Assembly: GCA_020638135.1 (NCBI GenBank)
Contig: JACKJE010000007.1
Span: forward strand, 72,208 to 136,207
Direction of reading: 5' to 3'
DNA length: 64,000 nucleotides
Source: Methylobacteriaceae bacterium
GTDB taxonomy: Bacteria > Pseudomonadota > Alphaproteobacteria > Rhizobiales > Beijerinckiaceae
In this document: in pieces, positions 9,200-16,665 of the stretch
How the letters are laid out: every line of letters starts with the position of its first letter
Numbering within the stretch: position 1 is the stretch's first letter
Position numbers and translations under genes: made by a program
The notes under the pieces: model-generated
Databases searched by the model: none
Told to the model about the DNA's origin: nothing
What the model saw: the letters and a program-made list of their open reading frames with translations, nothing else

Positions 9200-9279
9200 G
9201 GATCGTCCGTTGGATGTTCCGTTGTCGGCGTCGTAGCCGTAGTCTTGCAGATATAGAGCTCTCAGGAAAGGAACGCTGC

Positions 9280-11328
9280 ATGCCCGGGACCGGTCATGGA
9301 TCGGGCGCTGCCATGGCGGTCTTCCGGACGCTTGCGGTCGCCATTTTCCTCTGGGTTCTAGGCGTAGCCGGCACTTTTGCTCAGACCCAGTCCTGTCCGA
9401 CAGGCTCAGCCACCAAGAATGACGTGTCGTCGGCGCAGGACGCGCTGAAGAACAAGACAAATTCCGATGGCTATATCGGTCCGACGGAAGAATGCGCTGC
9501 ACTTGTTCAGTCGCTGTCGCCGGGGATCGGCAAGACAGCGACGTGGGAGAAAGGCGATTCAGCCACGACCGGGGATCTGGCCTACGGAACGCCGATCGCG
9601 ACTTTCGGCTTCGACAATTCGGGCAATTTCGTCGGTCAAGGGAATGGCTCTCGCTATACTCCGCCAGGGACAGGCGGCATTTCTGGTAAATCGCATACGG
9701 CGATTTTCTTGAACAGGAATCCCGACGGCTCGATCCAGGTGCTCGAGCAATGGGCGGGCGGTCCTGCGAGGATCGACACCTTGCCGCCTGGAAATTGCGA
9801 GCGGTGCGCAGGCTCTTATTCCGCGATCGCAGGCGCGAAGCCGGTCTTTGGCGATCAGGCCGGCAAGGGCGATGGCACTGGAACGGGCGACGGAACGGGC
9901 GGCGGCAGCGAGGCGTGTAAGCAGGATCCGACCAAGGCGAACGCCGATCAGCAGTCGGGCACTATCGATCCGGACGAGGTGGCCAAGAAGATCATCGAGA
10001 TCCTTGGCGGCAACTGCTGGAGCTGCAAGATTTATGCGGCGATCGCCTCGCAGGCCGGGAATTTCATCTCGCAATCGTACAAGCAGCTGACGAACAATGG
10101 ATCGGAGAGCGGCACGTTCGCGGTTTTTGCGGCGACGCTCTTCGCCATCGTGCTCGTCTGGAAGGTTCTGCTGATTTTGGCTGCGCCGGCGTCGCCGGAC
10201 ATGCTCGCCAACGCTCAGGCGTGGAGCGACATCATGCGGTTTCTGACGCGCGCGGCCGTTGCGACGTCATTGCTGTTCGGATCAGCGGCGATGACTGACT
10301 GGCTCACGCCGACGACGCTCGGGTCGTCTGACAAGCATGTGAATGTGGTGCACGACGTTCTCATTGACGGTCCGATTTTGGCCGGAACGCGCGTCGGCTG
10401 CGCTGTGATGAAGGAAAGCCTTGCCGCGATTCAGGCGACGAATGCGATATCGTGTCAGGAAACCGGATCCACCTGGATGGATCAGCATACAGCGGATGCG
10501 ACGACGCTTCTGGGGGCTTGGCATCAGCTGGGCGTTTCGATGGTCGCGGTCGGCGGTTACATGGTCGCGGACGCAGGTCGTTTCCTGTCTGCGGCGTTCG
10601 GCGGTTCGCTTGGCCAGATGATTGGCACCGCGATGCGTGGCGGCTACAGCGTCGGCAACATCATCAAGATCGGCGTCATCGGCCTGTCCGGTGTGCTCCT
10701 GATCTTTGCTTTCCTCGGCTTTACGTTTTCGTTCGGTCTCCGGTACATCGACGCATTGCTGCGCGCCTATATCGCGATGGGCCTTGCGCCCTTGTTCATC
10801 ATCCTCTGGGTGTTCGACCGGACCAGGCCGATGGCGATGGCTGCGCTGAAAGCAATTCTCTTCCTCTGCATGGTCTTCGTCGTGTCAGGCGTCGCCTATG
10901 CCTTTGCGGTGCTGATCGTCCAGAAGGGGCTTGTTCTCGCAGGCCTCGGCGCTGATTTCTCGCCCCAGAACGTCGTCAAGGCGGGCGGGATCATTCTGGG
11001 TGGCGGCAGCGGCTCGTCGGGCGGTGTCGGCGACTGGCTTGGCGTGCAGCTCGGCGGCCAGGTTGCCGCTGATATCCGCTGGGATGTCTATTTTATCCTG
11101 CTGGCCACGGGGTCCATGGCGATGGGACTGACGACGGTCAGTTTCAAGATCGCGGAAACCTTCATGAAGTTCCAGCAGGGAATGGAGCGCTTCGCAGTCG
11201 TCGACGCGGCCCAGTCGGCAGGAAAGTCGATCGACGAGTCCTTCGAGGGAGCGAAGGACCAGGCGGGACGAGTCGTTGGCCGGGTCGGACGGGCTGGCCG
11301 TGGCGCGTTGGGCTTTGGCCGGCGCTAG
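9280..11328 (+). CDS. virB6: VirB6/TrbL family conjugal transfer channel protein with N-terminal cysteine-hydrolase-like domain
   Basis: A 682-aa protein. Residues 12-35 form a signal peptide ending in TFAQ. Residues about 55-165 resemble the BPSL0067/CHAP (NlpC/P60-like) fold: ECAALVQ with candidate nucleophile Cys72, then GTPIATF, HTAIFL with His139, and VLEQW (Gln157-Trp158). A Gly/Thr linker follows. After residue 270 come five or more transmembrane segments typical of VirB6/TrbL, the inner-membrane part of the type IV secretion channel, and a cytoplasmic tail. The ATG at 9280 follows AAGGA at seven bases' spacing. The gene sits about 19 kb from the other vir genes and on the opposite strand. 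The fused domain may open peptidoglycan, because no virB1 is seen. Confidence 0.85.
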   Translation: MPGTGHGSGAAMAVFRTLAVAIFLWVLGVAGTFAQTQSCPTGSATKNDVSSAQDALKNKTNSDGYIGPTEECAALVQSLSPGIGKTATWEKGDSATTGDLAYGTPIATFGFDNSGNFVGQGNGSRYTPPGTGGISGKSHTAIFLNRNPDGSIQVLEQWAGGPARIDTLPPGNCERCAGSYSAIAGAKPVFGDQAGKGDGTGTGDGTGGGSEACKQDPTKANADQQSGTIDPDEVAKKIIEILGGNCWSCKIYAAIASQAGNFISQSYKQLTNNGSESGTFAVFAATLFAIVLVWKVLLILAAPASPDMLANAQAWSDIMRFLTRAAVATSLLFGSAAMTDWLTPTTLGSSDKHVNVVHDVLIDGPILAGTRVGCAVMKESLAAIQATNAISCQETGSTWMDQHTADATTLLGAWHQLGVSMVAVGGYMVADAGRFLSAAFGGSLGQMIGTAMRGGYSVGNIIKIGVIGLSGVLLIFAFLGFTFSFGLRYIDALLRAYIAMGLAPLFIILWVFDRTRPMAMAALKAILFLCMVFVVSGVAYAFAVLIVQKGLVLAGLGADFSPQNVVKAGGIILGGGSGSSGGVGDWLGVQLGGQVAADIRWDVYFILLATGSMAMGLTTVSFKIAETFMKFQQGMERFAVVDAAQSAGKSIDESFEGAKDQAGRVVGRVGRAGRGALGFGRR

Positions 11329-11657
11329 GGCTTGATGACGACGTGCGCGGCGTTGTCGGCGCTCGGCATCGCGATTTCGACCTTGTCGCCCGTCAGGCGC
11401 AGCGAGACCGGTTCTTCCATCACCGCGTCCGACAGGTAGCCGCGTAGGACGGCGTCGCCCTTGTCGATCTCGATCGTTGCGTAGCGCGAGGTCAGATCGG
11501 GCGCGGTCAAGGTGATATGGATCGCCTGCCTTGTGATGCTGACGTCGAATGCCCACGGCGCCTTCTGGGCCGGCGTGAGGTCGCTTGCGCCGTTCTTGTG
11601 TTCGCCGATGCGCCAGTCTTCCAAGACGCCGGAGTGCTTGATTTTGTCGTGCGACAT
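11325..11657 (-). CDS. hypothetical protein, 110 aa
   Basis: A small soluble protein with an alternating beta-strand pattern in its C-terminal half (AIHITLTAP...YATIEIDKG...VSLRLTGDKVEIAM). The ATG at 11657 has GGGAG eight bases upstream. It is the last gene of the leftward operon that starts at 15139. Its stop overlaps the stop of virB6 in a shared CTAG. No family is recognised. Confidence 0.6.
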   Translation of the reverse strand: MSHDKIKHSGVLEDWRIGEHKNGASDLTPAQKAPWAFDVSITRQAIHITLTAPDLTSRYATIEIDKGDAVLRGYLSDAVMEEPVSLRLTGDKVEIAMPSADNAAHVVIKP

Positions 11658-11700
11658 TGATGGCTCCCGTGAGTGAGGAACAACTTGATGTGCGTGGCGA

Positions 11701-12087
11701 TCACGCGAAGGGCGAAGCGACCTTCGTGATTGTGGCATTCTCGTCCGTCGCGCGATCTGGCGCGGCGAAGGCTGCCAGCGCCTTCTGCAGGATGGCGATG
11801 ATTGTGTGGTGCATCGCGGACCCCGGAACGATCGCCTGCTGTCCGGAAATGGTCATGCCGCGGTCGGTATTCTCGAATTCGAGGTCGCCGATCGAGATGG
11901 TGGAAACCGCGTCTGCAAAGGGCTCGAATGTCGTTGGGAACGCGCGATCTTGCTCGGCGTCGCCGTGCGCCATAATGGTGGCGAGGGCGCTTTCTATTGA
12001 TGTCTTTCCGGACGCATCGCGCGAGGCGTTTCCGTGGCCTAAGGCGACGTAATGGGCGCCTGCCGATTTCGCTGTGAGGACGGTCAT
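11701..12087 (-). CDS. hypothetical protein, 128 aa
   Basis: A soluble protein of unknown family, with a central beta-rich stretch (TISIGDLEFENTDRGMTISGQQ) and a helix (HTIIAILQKALAAF). It is the penultimate gene of the leftward operon, 10 bp after the nuclease gene, so it is probably co-translated with it. It could be an inhibitor or accessory of the nuclease, but nothing in the sequence proves that. Confidence 0.6.
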   Translation of the reverse strand: MTVLTAKSAGAHYVALGHGNASRDASGKTSIESALATIMAHGDAEQDRAFPTTFEPFADAVSTISIGDLEFENTDRGMTISGQQAIVPGSAMHHTIIAILQKALAAFAAPDRATDENATITKVASPFA

Positions 12088-12097
12088 TCGGTCGGTC

Positions 12098-12940
12098 TCA
12101 TCTGTAGCGGCGAATTTCTGGAGGGCGGGCCGCTGTTGCGAGGTCCGCCGGCATGTCGGGGAAGGGCGATATGCCGAATTGATCCTTGAATTCTGCGATT
12201 GTGAGGCGCTCGTACGTCTGGGCCGCGGAATTGGGTGAGACATAGACCCCGGCGATGCCAGCATGGGGCGCATAGATCGCCTTGTAGAGGTGCGTTGGAA
12301 CGAGCACGCGCTCGTTGAGGGCGGTGAGCTGCGAGCCGACGAATAGCGGGCCTGTTACGACATAGACCTCGGACCGATTGGTGAGGTACCGCACATTCGT
12401 CTCGATGTCGGCCCACAGGTGCCGATTGTGTGTCGGGTTTTGCGGAACGATGTTGGCGAGCGAGAACATCTCATATGTTCCCTGCTCTGTAGCCCCGTCG
12501 CCGTTGGGCGCCATGTGTCCCCTATCGTAGGCGCCGCCCGAGCGATAGTCGGCGAGCGACGCTGCTTGATCTGGGCTGAGCGATGGATCTGGATGGAATC
12601 GGTTTTCGCGGATCTGGTCCTTTGCCGCAGCGATACGTGCGCGGGTGAGTCGTTCAGCCGACCAGATGGGCGTGCGCGATAAACCTGAATAGCGCGCGAC
12701 GTATTCGCTGTAGCACAAGAGAGTTGTCTGGCGTTCGAGCGAGGCGCTGGCGCTGGGCTGTGCGCCCGGGCTTTGAGCGCGGCAGGCCGGGCTTGCCGGA
12801 TCTGCGCTCGTCGCTTGCGGGAAGTTGACGGCGCGGCTTTGGGCATTCGCTAGGAAGTGGCGGCTCGCCGGGACAGCGATCGCGGCGAGGACGACAGCGA
12901 TCAGCGCGATCGGAGGGGGCGCGCGTCGTGGCATGAACAT
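12098..12940 (-). CDS. membrane-anchored DNA/RNA non-specific endonuclease (NucA type)
   Basis: A 280-aa protein with a single hydrophobic N-terminal segment (IALIAVVLAAIAVPA), so it is either exported or anchored facing the periplasm. The beta-beta-alpha-metal nuclease signature is present: DRGHMAPNGD near residue 145 with the catalytic His, followed by NIVPQNPTHNRHLW with the metal-binding Asn. The family cuts DNA and RNA without sequence preference using Mg2+. It begins 9 bp after the L,D-transpeptidase gene, with a ribosome binding site inside the end of that gene. A periplasmic nuclease in a conjugation element might degrade incoming or stray DNA. Confidence 0.88.
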   Translation of the reverse strand: MFMPRRAPPPIALIAVVLAAIAVPASRHFLANAQSRAVNFPQATSADPASPACRAQSPGAQPSASASLERQTTLLCYSEYVARYSGLSRTPIWSAERLTRARIAAAKDQIRENRFHPDPSLSPDQAASLADYRSGGAYDRGHMAPNGDGATEQGTYEMFSLANIVPQNPTHNRHLWADIETNVRYLTNRSEVYVVTGPLFVGSQLTALNERVLVPTHLYKAIYAPHAGIAGVYVSPNSAAQTYERLTIAEFKDQFGISPFPDMPADLATAARPPEIRRYR

Positions 12941-12948
12941 GTGTCGCC

Positions 12949-13617
12949 CTACTCGACGATGACGAGAGCGCCGACGGAGGCGCGATTGTAGAGATCGATG
13001 ACGTCTGGATTGGACATGCGGATGCAGCCGGAGGAGACCGCTTGTCCAATCGTGTTGGGCTCGTTGGTCCCATGAATGCGGTAGAGCGAAGTCCCGAGAT
13101 AAAGGGCCCTTGCGCCGAGCGGGTTGCGGATGCCGCCTTCCATATGCCTTGGGAGGTCGGGCCGGCGCTGGCGCATCTCGGCCGGCGGCGTCCAGCCGGG
13201 CCATTGCGCTTTTCGGGTGATCGTCTCGGACCCCTTCCAGGAGAAGCCGTCGCGGCCGACGCCGATTCCGTACTCGAGCGCTCTGCCGGCTGGAAGGACG
13301 AGCCGCAGGCGGCGCTCCTGCGTAGAAATCAGGATGGTGCCGGGCGCTTGGGAGCCAGCCCATTCAATCTCCCGCCTTTCGATGACAGGCTGGATCCGGA
13401 GCGCAAGCGCGTCGCTTTTCGGTCCCGGCGAGACGGGTTCGTAGGCGTCGTCCTCGAGCTCTGGCGCGGGCTCATAGTGCCCTGAGCGATCTCGAGGCGT
13501 GCGGGGCGAGGACAAATCGTAGTACTGCCCGTCCTGGAGCAGCCATTCACGGGCGTTGAGCGCTGTGGCGGCATTGGCGAGGCAGACGGCCGCGGCGAGG
13601 AAGGCAACGTGTTTCAC
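12949..13617 (-). CDS. L,D-transpeptidase (YkuD family), exported
   Basis: A 222-aa protein with an N-terminal signal peptide (MKHVAFLAAAVCLANAATA). The catalytic region near the C-terminus reads HGTNEPNTIGQAVSSGCIRM, which matches the YkuD pattern of a His followed by SxGCxR with the nucleophilic Cys at about residue 198. These enzymes make 3-3 crosslinks in peptidoglycan or attach proteins to it. The start ATG overlaps the end of the upstream coiled-coil gene (ATGA). In this operon it may locally remodel the wall around the secretion channel. Confidence 0.92.
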   Translation of the reverse strand: MKHVAFLAAAVCLANAATALNAREWLLQDGQYYDLSSPRTPRDRSGHYEPAPELEDDAYEPVSPGPKSDALALRIQPVIERREIEWAGSQAPGTILISTQERRLRLVLPAGRALEYGIGVGRDGFSWKGSETITRKAQWPGWTPPAEMRQRRPDLPRHMEGGIRNPLGARALYLGTSLYRIHGTNEPNTIGQAVSSGCIRMSNPDVIDLYNRASVGALVIVE

Positions 13618-14057
13618 CAGCTTTGTTCCTCGCGTCGGATCCGTTCCTCTTCGTCGAGGCGCAGTCGTTGTTCCGTTTCGGCCCGTTCTCGGGCAAGCTT
13701 CGCTTCGTCCTCAGCCCGCAGGCGCGCGATGCGAAGGCGCTCTTCGGCGTCACGCTGATCGCGAGCGAGGCGTTCTGCCGCTTCGCGTTGGTCGGCTGCG
13801 ACAGCTTCTTCTTGGCGGCGAACGGCGTCGGCTCGGCGGCGGTCGCGATTGCGATCGTTTGCTTTTGACGCGCCGGGAATTGCATTTGAGGCGGCGCTGG
13901 AGGCGGAACGTCGGCCGGGCGCATTTGGTGTCGACGCAGAGCGGCGCTGCGTGGCTGTTGGCGCGACAGACCCGGCGCTCAACGTCAGCATCAGGAGGCC
14001 AAGGGCGCCTATGATGCCGACGAGCGCAACTGCGTAGATGATGTAGACCGCCTTCAT
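13614..14057 (-). CDS. membrane-anchored coiled-coil protein
   Basis: A 147-aa protein with one N-terminal transmembrane segment (VYIIYAVALVGIIGALGLLML). A Ser/Ala-rich linker follows, then about 75 residues of Arg/Glu/Ala heptad-like sequence predicted to form a long coiled coil. No enzyme motif is visible. It is translationally coupled on both sides by ATGA overlaps. It could be a scaffold or length ruler for the envelope genes around it. Confidence 0.7.
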   Translation of the reverse strand: MKAVYIIYAVALVGIIGALGLLMLTLSAGSVAPTATQRRSASTPNAPGRRSASSAASNAIPGASKANDRNRDRRRADAVRRQEEAVAADQREAAERLARDQRDAEERLRIARLRAEDEAKLARERAETEQRLRLDEEERIRREEQSW

Positions 14058-14554
14058 GCCAGCGCGGCGAGTAGCGTCGCGCGCAAGGTCGCGGCGTCTG
14101 GTTTGTTTCGGGACTGGAAGCGCAGCGTCGGCAGCCCGACGGATCGCACGATGGCGTCGCGTTCGCTGTCCTTGGCTGCGACATGCGTTTTATCGTCGAG
14201 TTCGACGATGCATTGCGCTTGACCCTGGTACGCGACCACCCAGTCGACTCGGGCGTTCGAAATCTTGCCGAAACTGGCCCAGAACGCTTTTCGCGATGCC
14301 GGGCTGTCGTTGGCGGTGTCTCGAGCCGGCGCGATGAACGCCGCCATCGAGACTTGGGGCCACGCCTCCCAGTTTTGGTCGGGAAGCGCGCGCTTCAGCG
14401 TGGCGTGGAAGTCTCGCTCATTGTCCGTCATGACCGGGCGGGGTTTGAACGGATAGGCAGCCTTGCCGGAAAGCCCGCCCTTCCTCGCGAACGTCAGGAC
14501 AATGGCGATGAGGCAAGTGAGTGTGACGATTGTTGCAATCGGCGCGATCTGCAT
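14054..14554 (-). CDS. DUF2726-like protein with N-terminal membrane segment
   Basis: A 166-aa protein. Residues 4-24 are hydrophobic and probably a membrane anchor. The rest matches the DUF2726 pattern, a restriction-endonuclease-like fold: ERDFHATLKRAL early, then VDWVVAYQGQAQCIVELDDKTH with the acidic and Lys residues, and IVRSVGLPTLRF. It may be a nuclease or nucleic-acid-binding protein, and its active-site residues appear partly kept. It overlaps the following coiled-coil gene by four bases. Confidence 0.75.
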   Translation of the reverse strand: MQIAPIATIVTLTCLIAIVLTFARKGGLSGKAAYPFKPRPVMTDNERDFHATLKRALPDQNWEAWPQVSMAAFIAPARDTANDSPASRKAFWASFGKISNARVDWVVAYQGQAQCIVELDDKTHVAAKDSERDAIVRSVGLPTLRFQSRNKPDAATLRATLLAALA

Positions 14555-14572
14555 TGGCGAAGGCTTGTTTGG

Positions 14573-15139
14573 TCAGAGGGCGAGCTCTGCGGGCTCGGAT
14601 GCGGTCGGGTGCTTGAGGAAGGCGTAGCCCTGATCGACGACGGCCGGCGCCAGGCGCATTTCGTTGCCCTTTTTCGGCTTCACCATGCAGAGCGCGTGGT
14701 GATCGGGGCAGTAGCTCGAATTTTCCTGGACGATGTCGGTGCAGAAGAAATGCTCCGTGCCCGTGTCGATCAGATAACGACAGGTGTCGTGCTTGGAGCC
14801 GAAGAAGGAATCCAGGTTCATGTTGAGCGCCCGGCCTGTCGGGATGAGCGACTGGATGCGCGGCGGGAGGCTCGGGGCGATGAACGGGGCGTCTGCGTCG
14901 TCGGAGGCTGCCTCAGCGGTCGTGTCGACCTTGATTTCAGCGACCGTGGAGGGATGCGGGGTTTCTTCGGAGGAAGATGGAACGAGGACGGAGCAATTCG
15001 GGTCGGAAACGGCGGGTATGTTGTTGAGCCAGTTGAACCGCGCTTTTTCGTGAAGTCGACGGATCATTTCGTCGGTAATGTCGAGTTCTTCCGTCTCGTG
15101 ATCGTGCGTGGACGCACGTATCCCGTCAGTTCCGATCAT
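14573..15139 (-). CDS. protein with GcrA-like C-terminal zinc motif
   Basis: A 188-aa protein. The N-terminal 100 residues are Glu/Ser/Ala-rich and low in complexity. The C-terminal region has CRYLIDTGTEHFFCTD followed by SSYCPDHHALC, spacing that resembles the Cys/His zinc cluster at the end of the GcrA cell-cycle regulator. The GcrA DNA-binding helix-turn-helix is missing. It is the first gene of the seven-gene leftward operon, with GGGAG seven bases before the ATG at 15139. A regulatory role for the operon is inferred, not shown. Confidence 0.55.
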   Translation of the reverse strand: MIGTDGIRASTHDHETEELDITDEMIRRLHEKARFNWLNNIPAVSDPNCSVLVPSSSEETPHPSTVAEIKVDTTAEAASDDADAPFIAPSLPPRIQSLIPTGRALNMNLDSFFGSKHDTCRYLIDTGTEHFFCTDIVQENSSYCPDHHALCMVKPKKGNEMRLAPAVVDQGYAFLKHPTASEPAELAL

Positions 15140-15351
15140 GTCGGGCTCCCTGGGCGCAAGTGTGGTAGTTGCGATGATGGGAGCTAACGACGGCGCGGCG
15201 GTGTAATCAAGCGAAATTGCGTCGGGAAAAATACACGGAAAATTTATTAACGAACGCTTAACGTGCTGAAAATAGGAGGTAATCGGATATATGCCCGTAG
15301 CGGCAGCCTTCGAATTACCGTTCGTTGTGGTAAATATGGCACGGAAATGAG

Positions 15352-15394
15352 GCGTGCGACGGACGGGCGTTTTTCCCGATATTCCGTCGCACGC
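15352..15394. repeat. 12-bp perfect inverted repeat (long hairpin) in a 260-bp gap
   Basis: Arms GCGTGCGACGGA (15352-15363) and TCCGTCGCACGC (15383-15394) flank a loop that itself contains CGGG/CCCG. It lies just downstream of the 15401-15781 gene and upstream of the 15139 operon. No T-run follows on either strand, so a plain terminator is unlikely. It overlaps one copy of the ATTCCGTC motif (15381-15388). The rest of the 15140-15400 gap is AT-rich around 15225-15290, as expected for a promoter of the 15139 operon. Confidence 0.7.
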
Positions 15395-15400
15395 TAGGCG

Positions 15401-15781
15401 TCATCCGACGGCCAGCGTATGGCGCGGGCGACGGAAAAACGCGAATGCAAGGCCGCCGACGAGCGAAACGGCAATGCCGATATGGCCTTCCCAGTGATGC
15501 CGGTGTTCCCACTGGCCCAAGGCCCCGCTGAGCACGACGAAGGCGATCAGCGTTGCGGCAAAGCCGAACGTGAAAGCGCGCAGGCGCGGGCGGTCGCGAG
15601 GCGCGGGAAGCGGGATCTCGCGGAGGATGAGGCTGACCAGAACCCAGGAGAGGAACGCCGCCAAGGCGGCGATCCAATGCTTGGCGAGAAAATCGAAGGT
15701 CGCGTAGCCGGCAAGGGCCGCAAACACGATCCAGACGATGGCCGCCAGCGGGTTGACGAACAAAAGAGCAAAGAAAGCCAT
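15401..15781 (-). CDS. small polytopic membrane protein, 126 aa
   Basis: Four hydrophobic segments are visible (ALLFVNPLAAIVWIVFAALAG, HWIAALAAFLSWVLVSLI, FTFGFAATLIAFVVLSG, GIAVSLVGGLAFAFF). No family is recognised. It follows the 88-aa membrane gene by 17 bp on the same strand, and the two begin with the same residues (MAF), so they may form a pair of inner-membrane partners of the transfer system. Confidence 0.65.
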   Translation of the reverse strand: MAFFALLFVNPLAAIVWIVFAALAGYATFDFLAKHWIAALAAFLSWVLVSLILREIPLPAPRDRPRLRAFTFGFAATLIAFVVLSGALGQWEHRHHWEGHIGIAVSLVGGLAFAFFRRPRHTLAVG

Positions 15782-15798
15782 CGGCTTTTCCTTTTGGC

Positions 15799-16065
15799 TC
15801 AGATGCTCGTGAACAGGGCGAAGACGAGCATCGGGATGACGAAGACCGCGATCTGCTTGGCGCGATGGGCGCTGAGTGCGGGAGAAGCGGCCGCGCCGGC
15901 GGCGATCAGGGCCAGCCCGACCACGAGGAAGGGATGGACCGATCCCGGATCGGCGAGGAGGCGGCCGGCGGCGGCCGGAAGGCCGGCCGCGCCGGTCACG
16001 AGCGCGTGCGGGAGCACCTTCACGAAAATGAAGGCCACGAAGGGGAGAGTAAGGAGGAACGCCAT
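15799..16065 (-). CDS. small membrane protein, 88 aa
   Basis: Three hydrophobic stretches and little else. It is the first gene of a two-gene leftward unit with the 126-aa membrane protein. The 252-bp gap on its right (16066-16317) separates it from the rightward 16318 operon and must hold divergent promoters; it also contains the GACGGACAAAT element described separately. Confidence 0.6.
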   Translation of the reverse strand: MAFLLTLPFVAFIFVKVLPHALVTGAAGLPAAAGRLLADPGSVHPFLVVGLALIAAGAAASPALSAHRAKQIAVFVIPMLVFALFTSI

Positions 16066-16252
16066 TTTTGGACCTTTAACAGGTTCTTCTTGTTTTTTAA
16101 TTAGCGGCGATTCATCGACGCTTATGTTGCGCCGTTGGCACCGTGTGCGATTTTGCCCTTTTCAGGGGATCAAGGCTCGAAGGCCTCACGAACTATCATC
16201 AGGATGAAGAAAAATAATAGGCTGCTCGGCGTCGCCCGGAATAAAGTCGTTT

Positions 16253-16274
16253 GACGGACAAATCACGTTTGTCC
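16253..16274 (+). promoter_or_regulatory. candidate operator, GACGGACAAAT with inverted repeat
   Basis: GGACAAA (16256-16262) and TTTGTCC (16268-16274) form an inverted repeat. The same 11-mer GACGGACAAAT recurs at 37428, just upstream of virB4. It lies 44-65 bp before the start of the 16318 gene. Regulatory function is inferred from position and recurrence. Confidence 0.4.
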
Positions 16275-16317
16275 ACTCTGTCTCTTGGCTCGGAAAATCC
16301 GTTTTAGGGAGAAATCC

Positions 16318-16665
16318 ATGTTCGCAATCGGCGGAGATGATCAGGAAGGCGGCCTTTCCAAGATGGCGGGGAAATTCGCCGATATGGCGGGGCAGGCCTA
16401 CCTCAAGGCAGGCCGCGGCGGGCTCGATGCTCTTGAGTTGAAGGGGCAGGACATCAAGGGCTTCGAGGGCGCTCCCCGTGGGGCCGAGGGCAAGGCCCTT
16501 GGGGGAGAAGCGCTGCAGGATGCGGTTTCCCGGTCGTCTGTCGGCGGTCTGGGAGAAGTTCTCGGACAGAATTTCGAGAATCGGTCGTTCGAAGTCGCCC
16601 GGCGCATGGGGATGGGGATCGGCGCCGGCCGCCCCGAACGCGACGGGTTTGGCCTTGGGGAATGA
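16318..16665 (+). CDS. Gly-rich hypothetical protein, 115 aa
   Basis: A small Gly/Ala-rich soluble protein with no recognised family. The ATG at 16318 follows GGGAG at seven bases' spacing. Its stop overlaps the start of the 1081-aa gene (ATGA), so the two are translationally coupled. The coupling suggests a small partner or chaperone for the large membrane protein; this is inference. Confidence 0.6.
   Translation: MFAIGGDDQEGGLSKMAGKFADMAGQAYLKAGRGGLDALELKGQDIKGFEGAPRGAEGKALGGEALQDAVSRSSVGGLGEVLGQNFENRSFEVARRMGMGIGAGRPERDGFGLGE

Noticed and set aside
16075..16100. Alphaproteobacterial LexA box (GTTC-N7-GTTC)
   Set aside because: GTTCTTCTTGTTTT has only one matching half-site.
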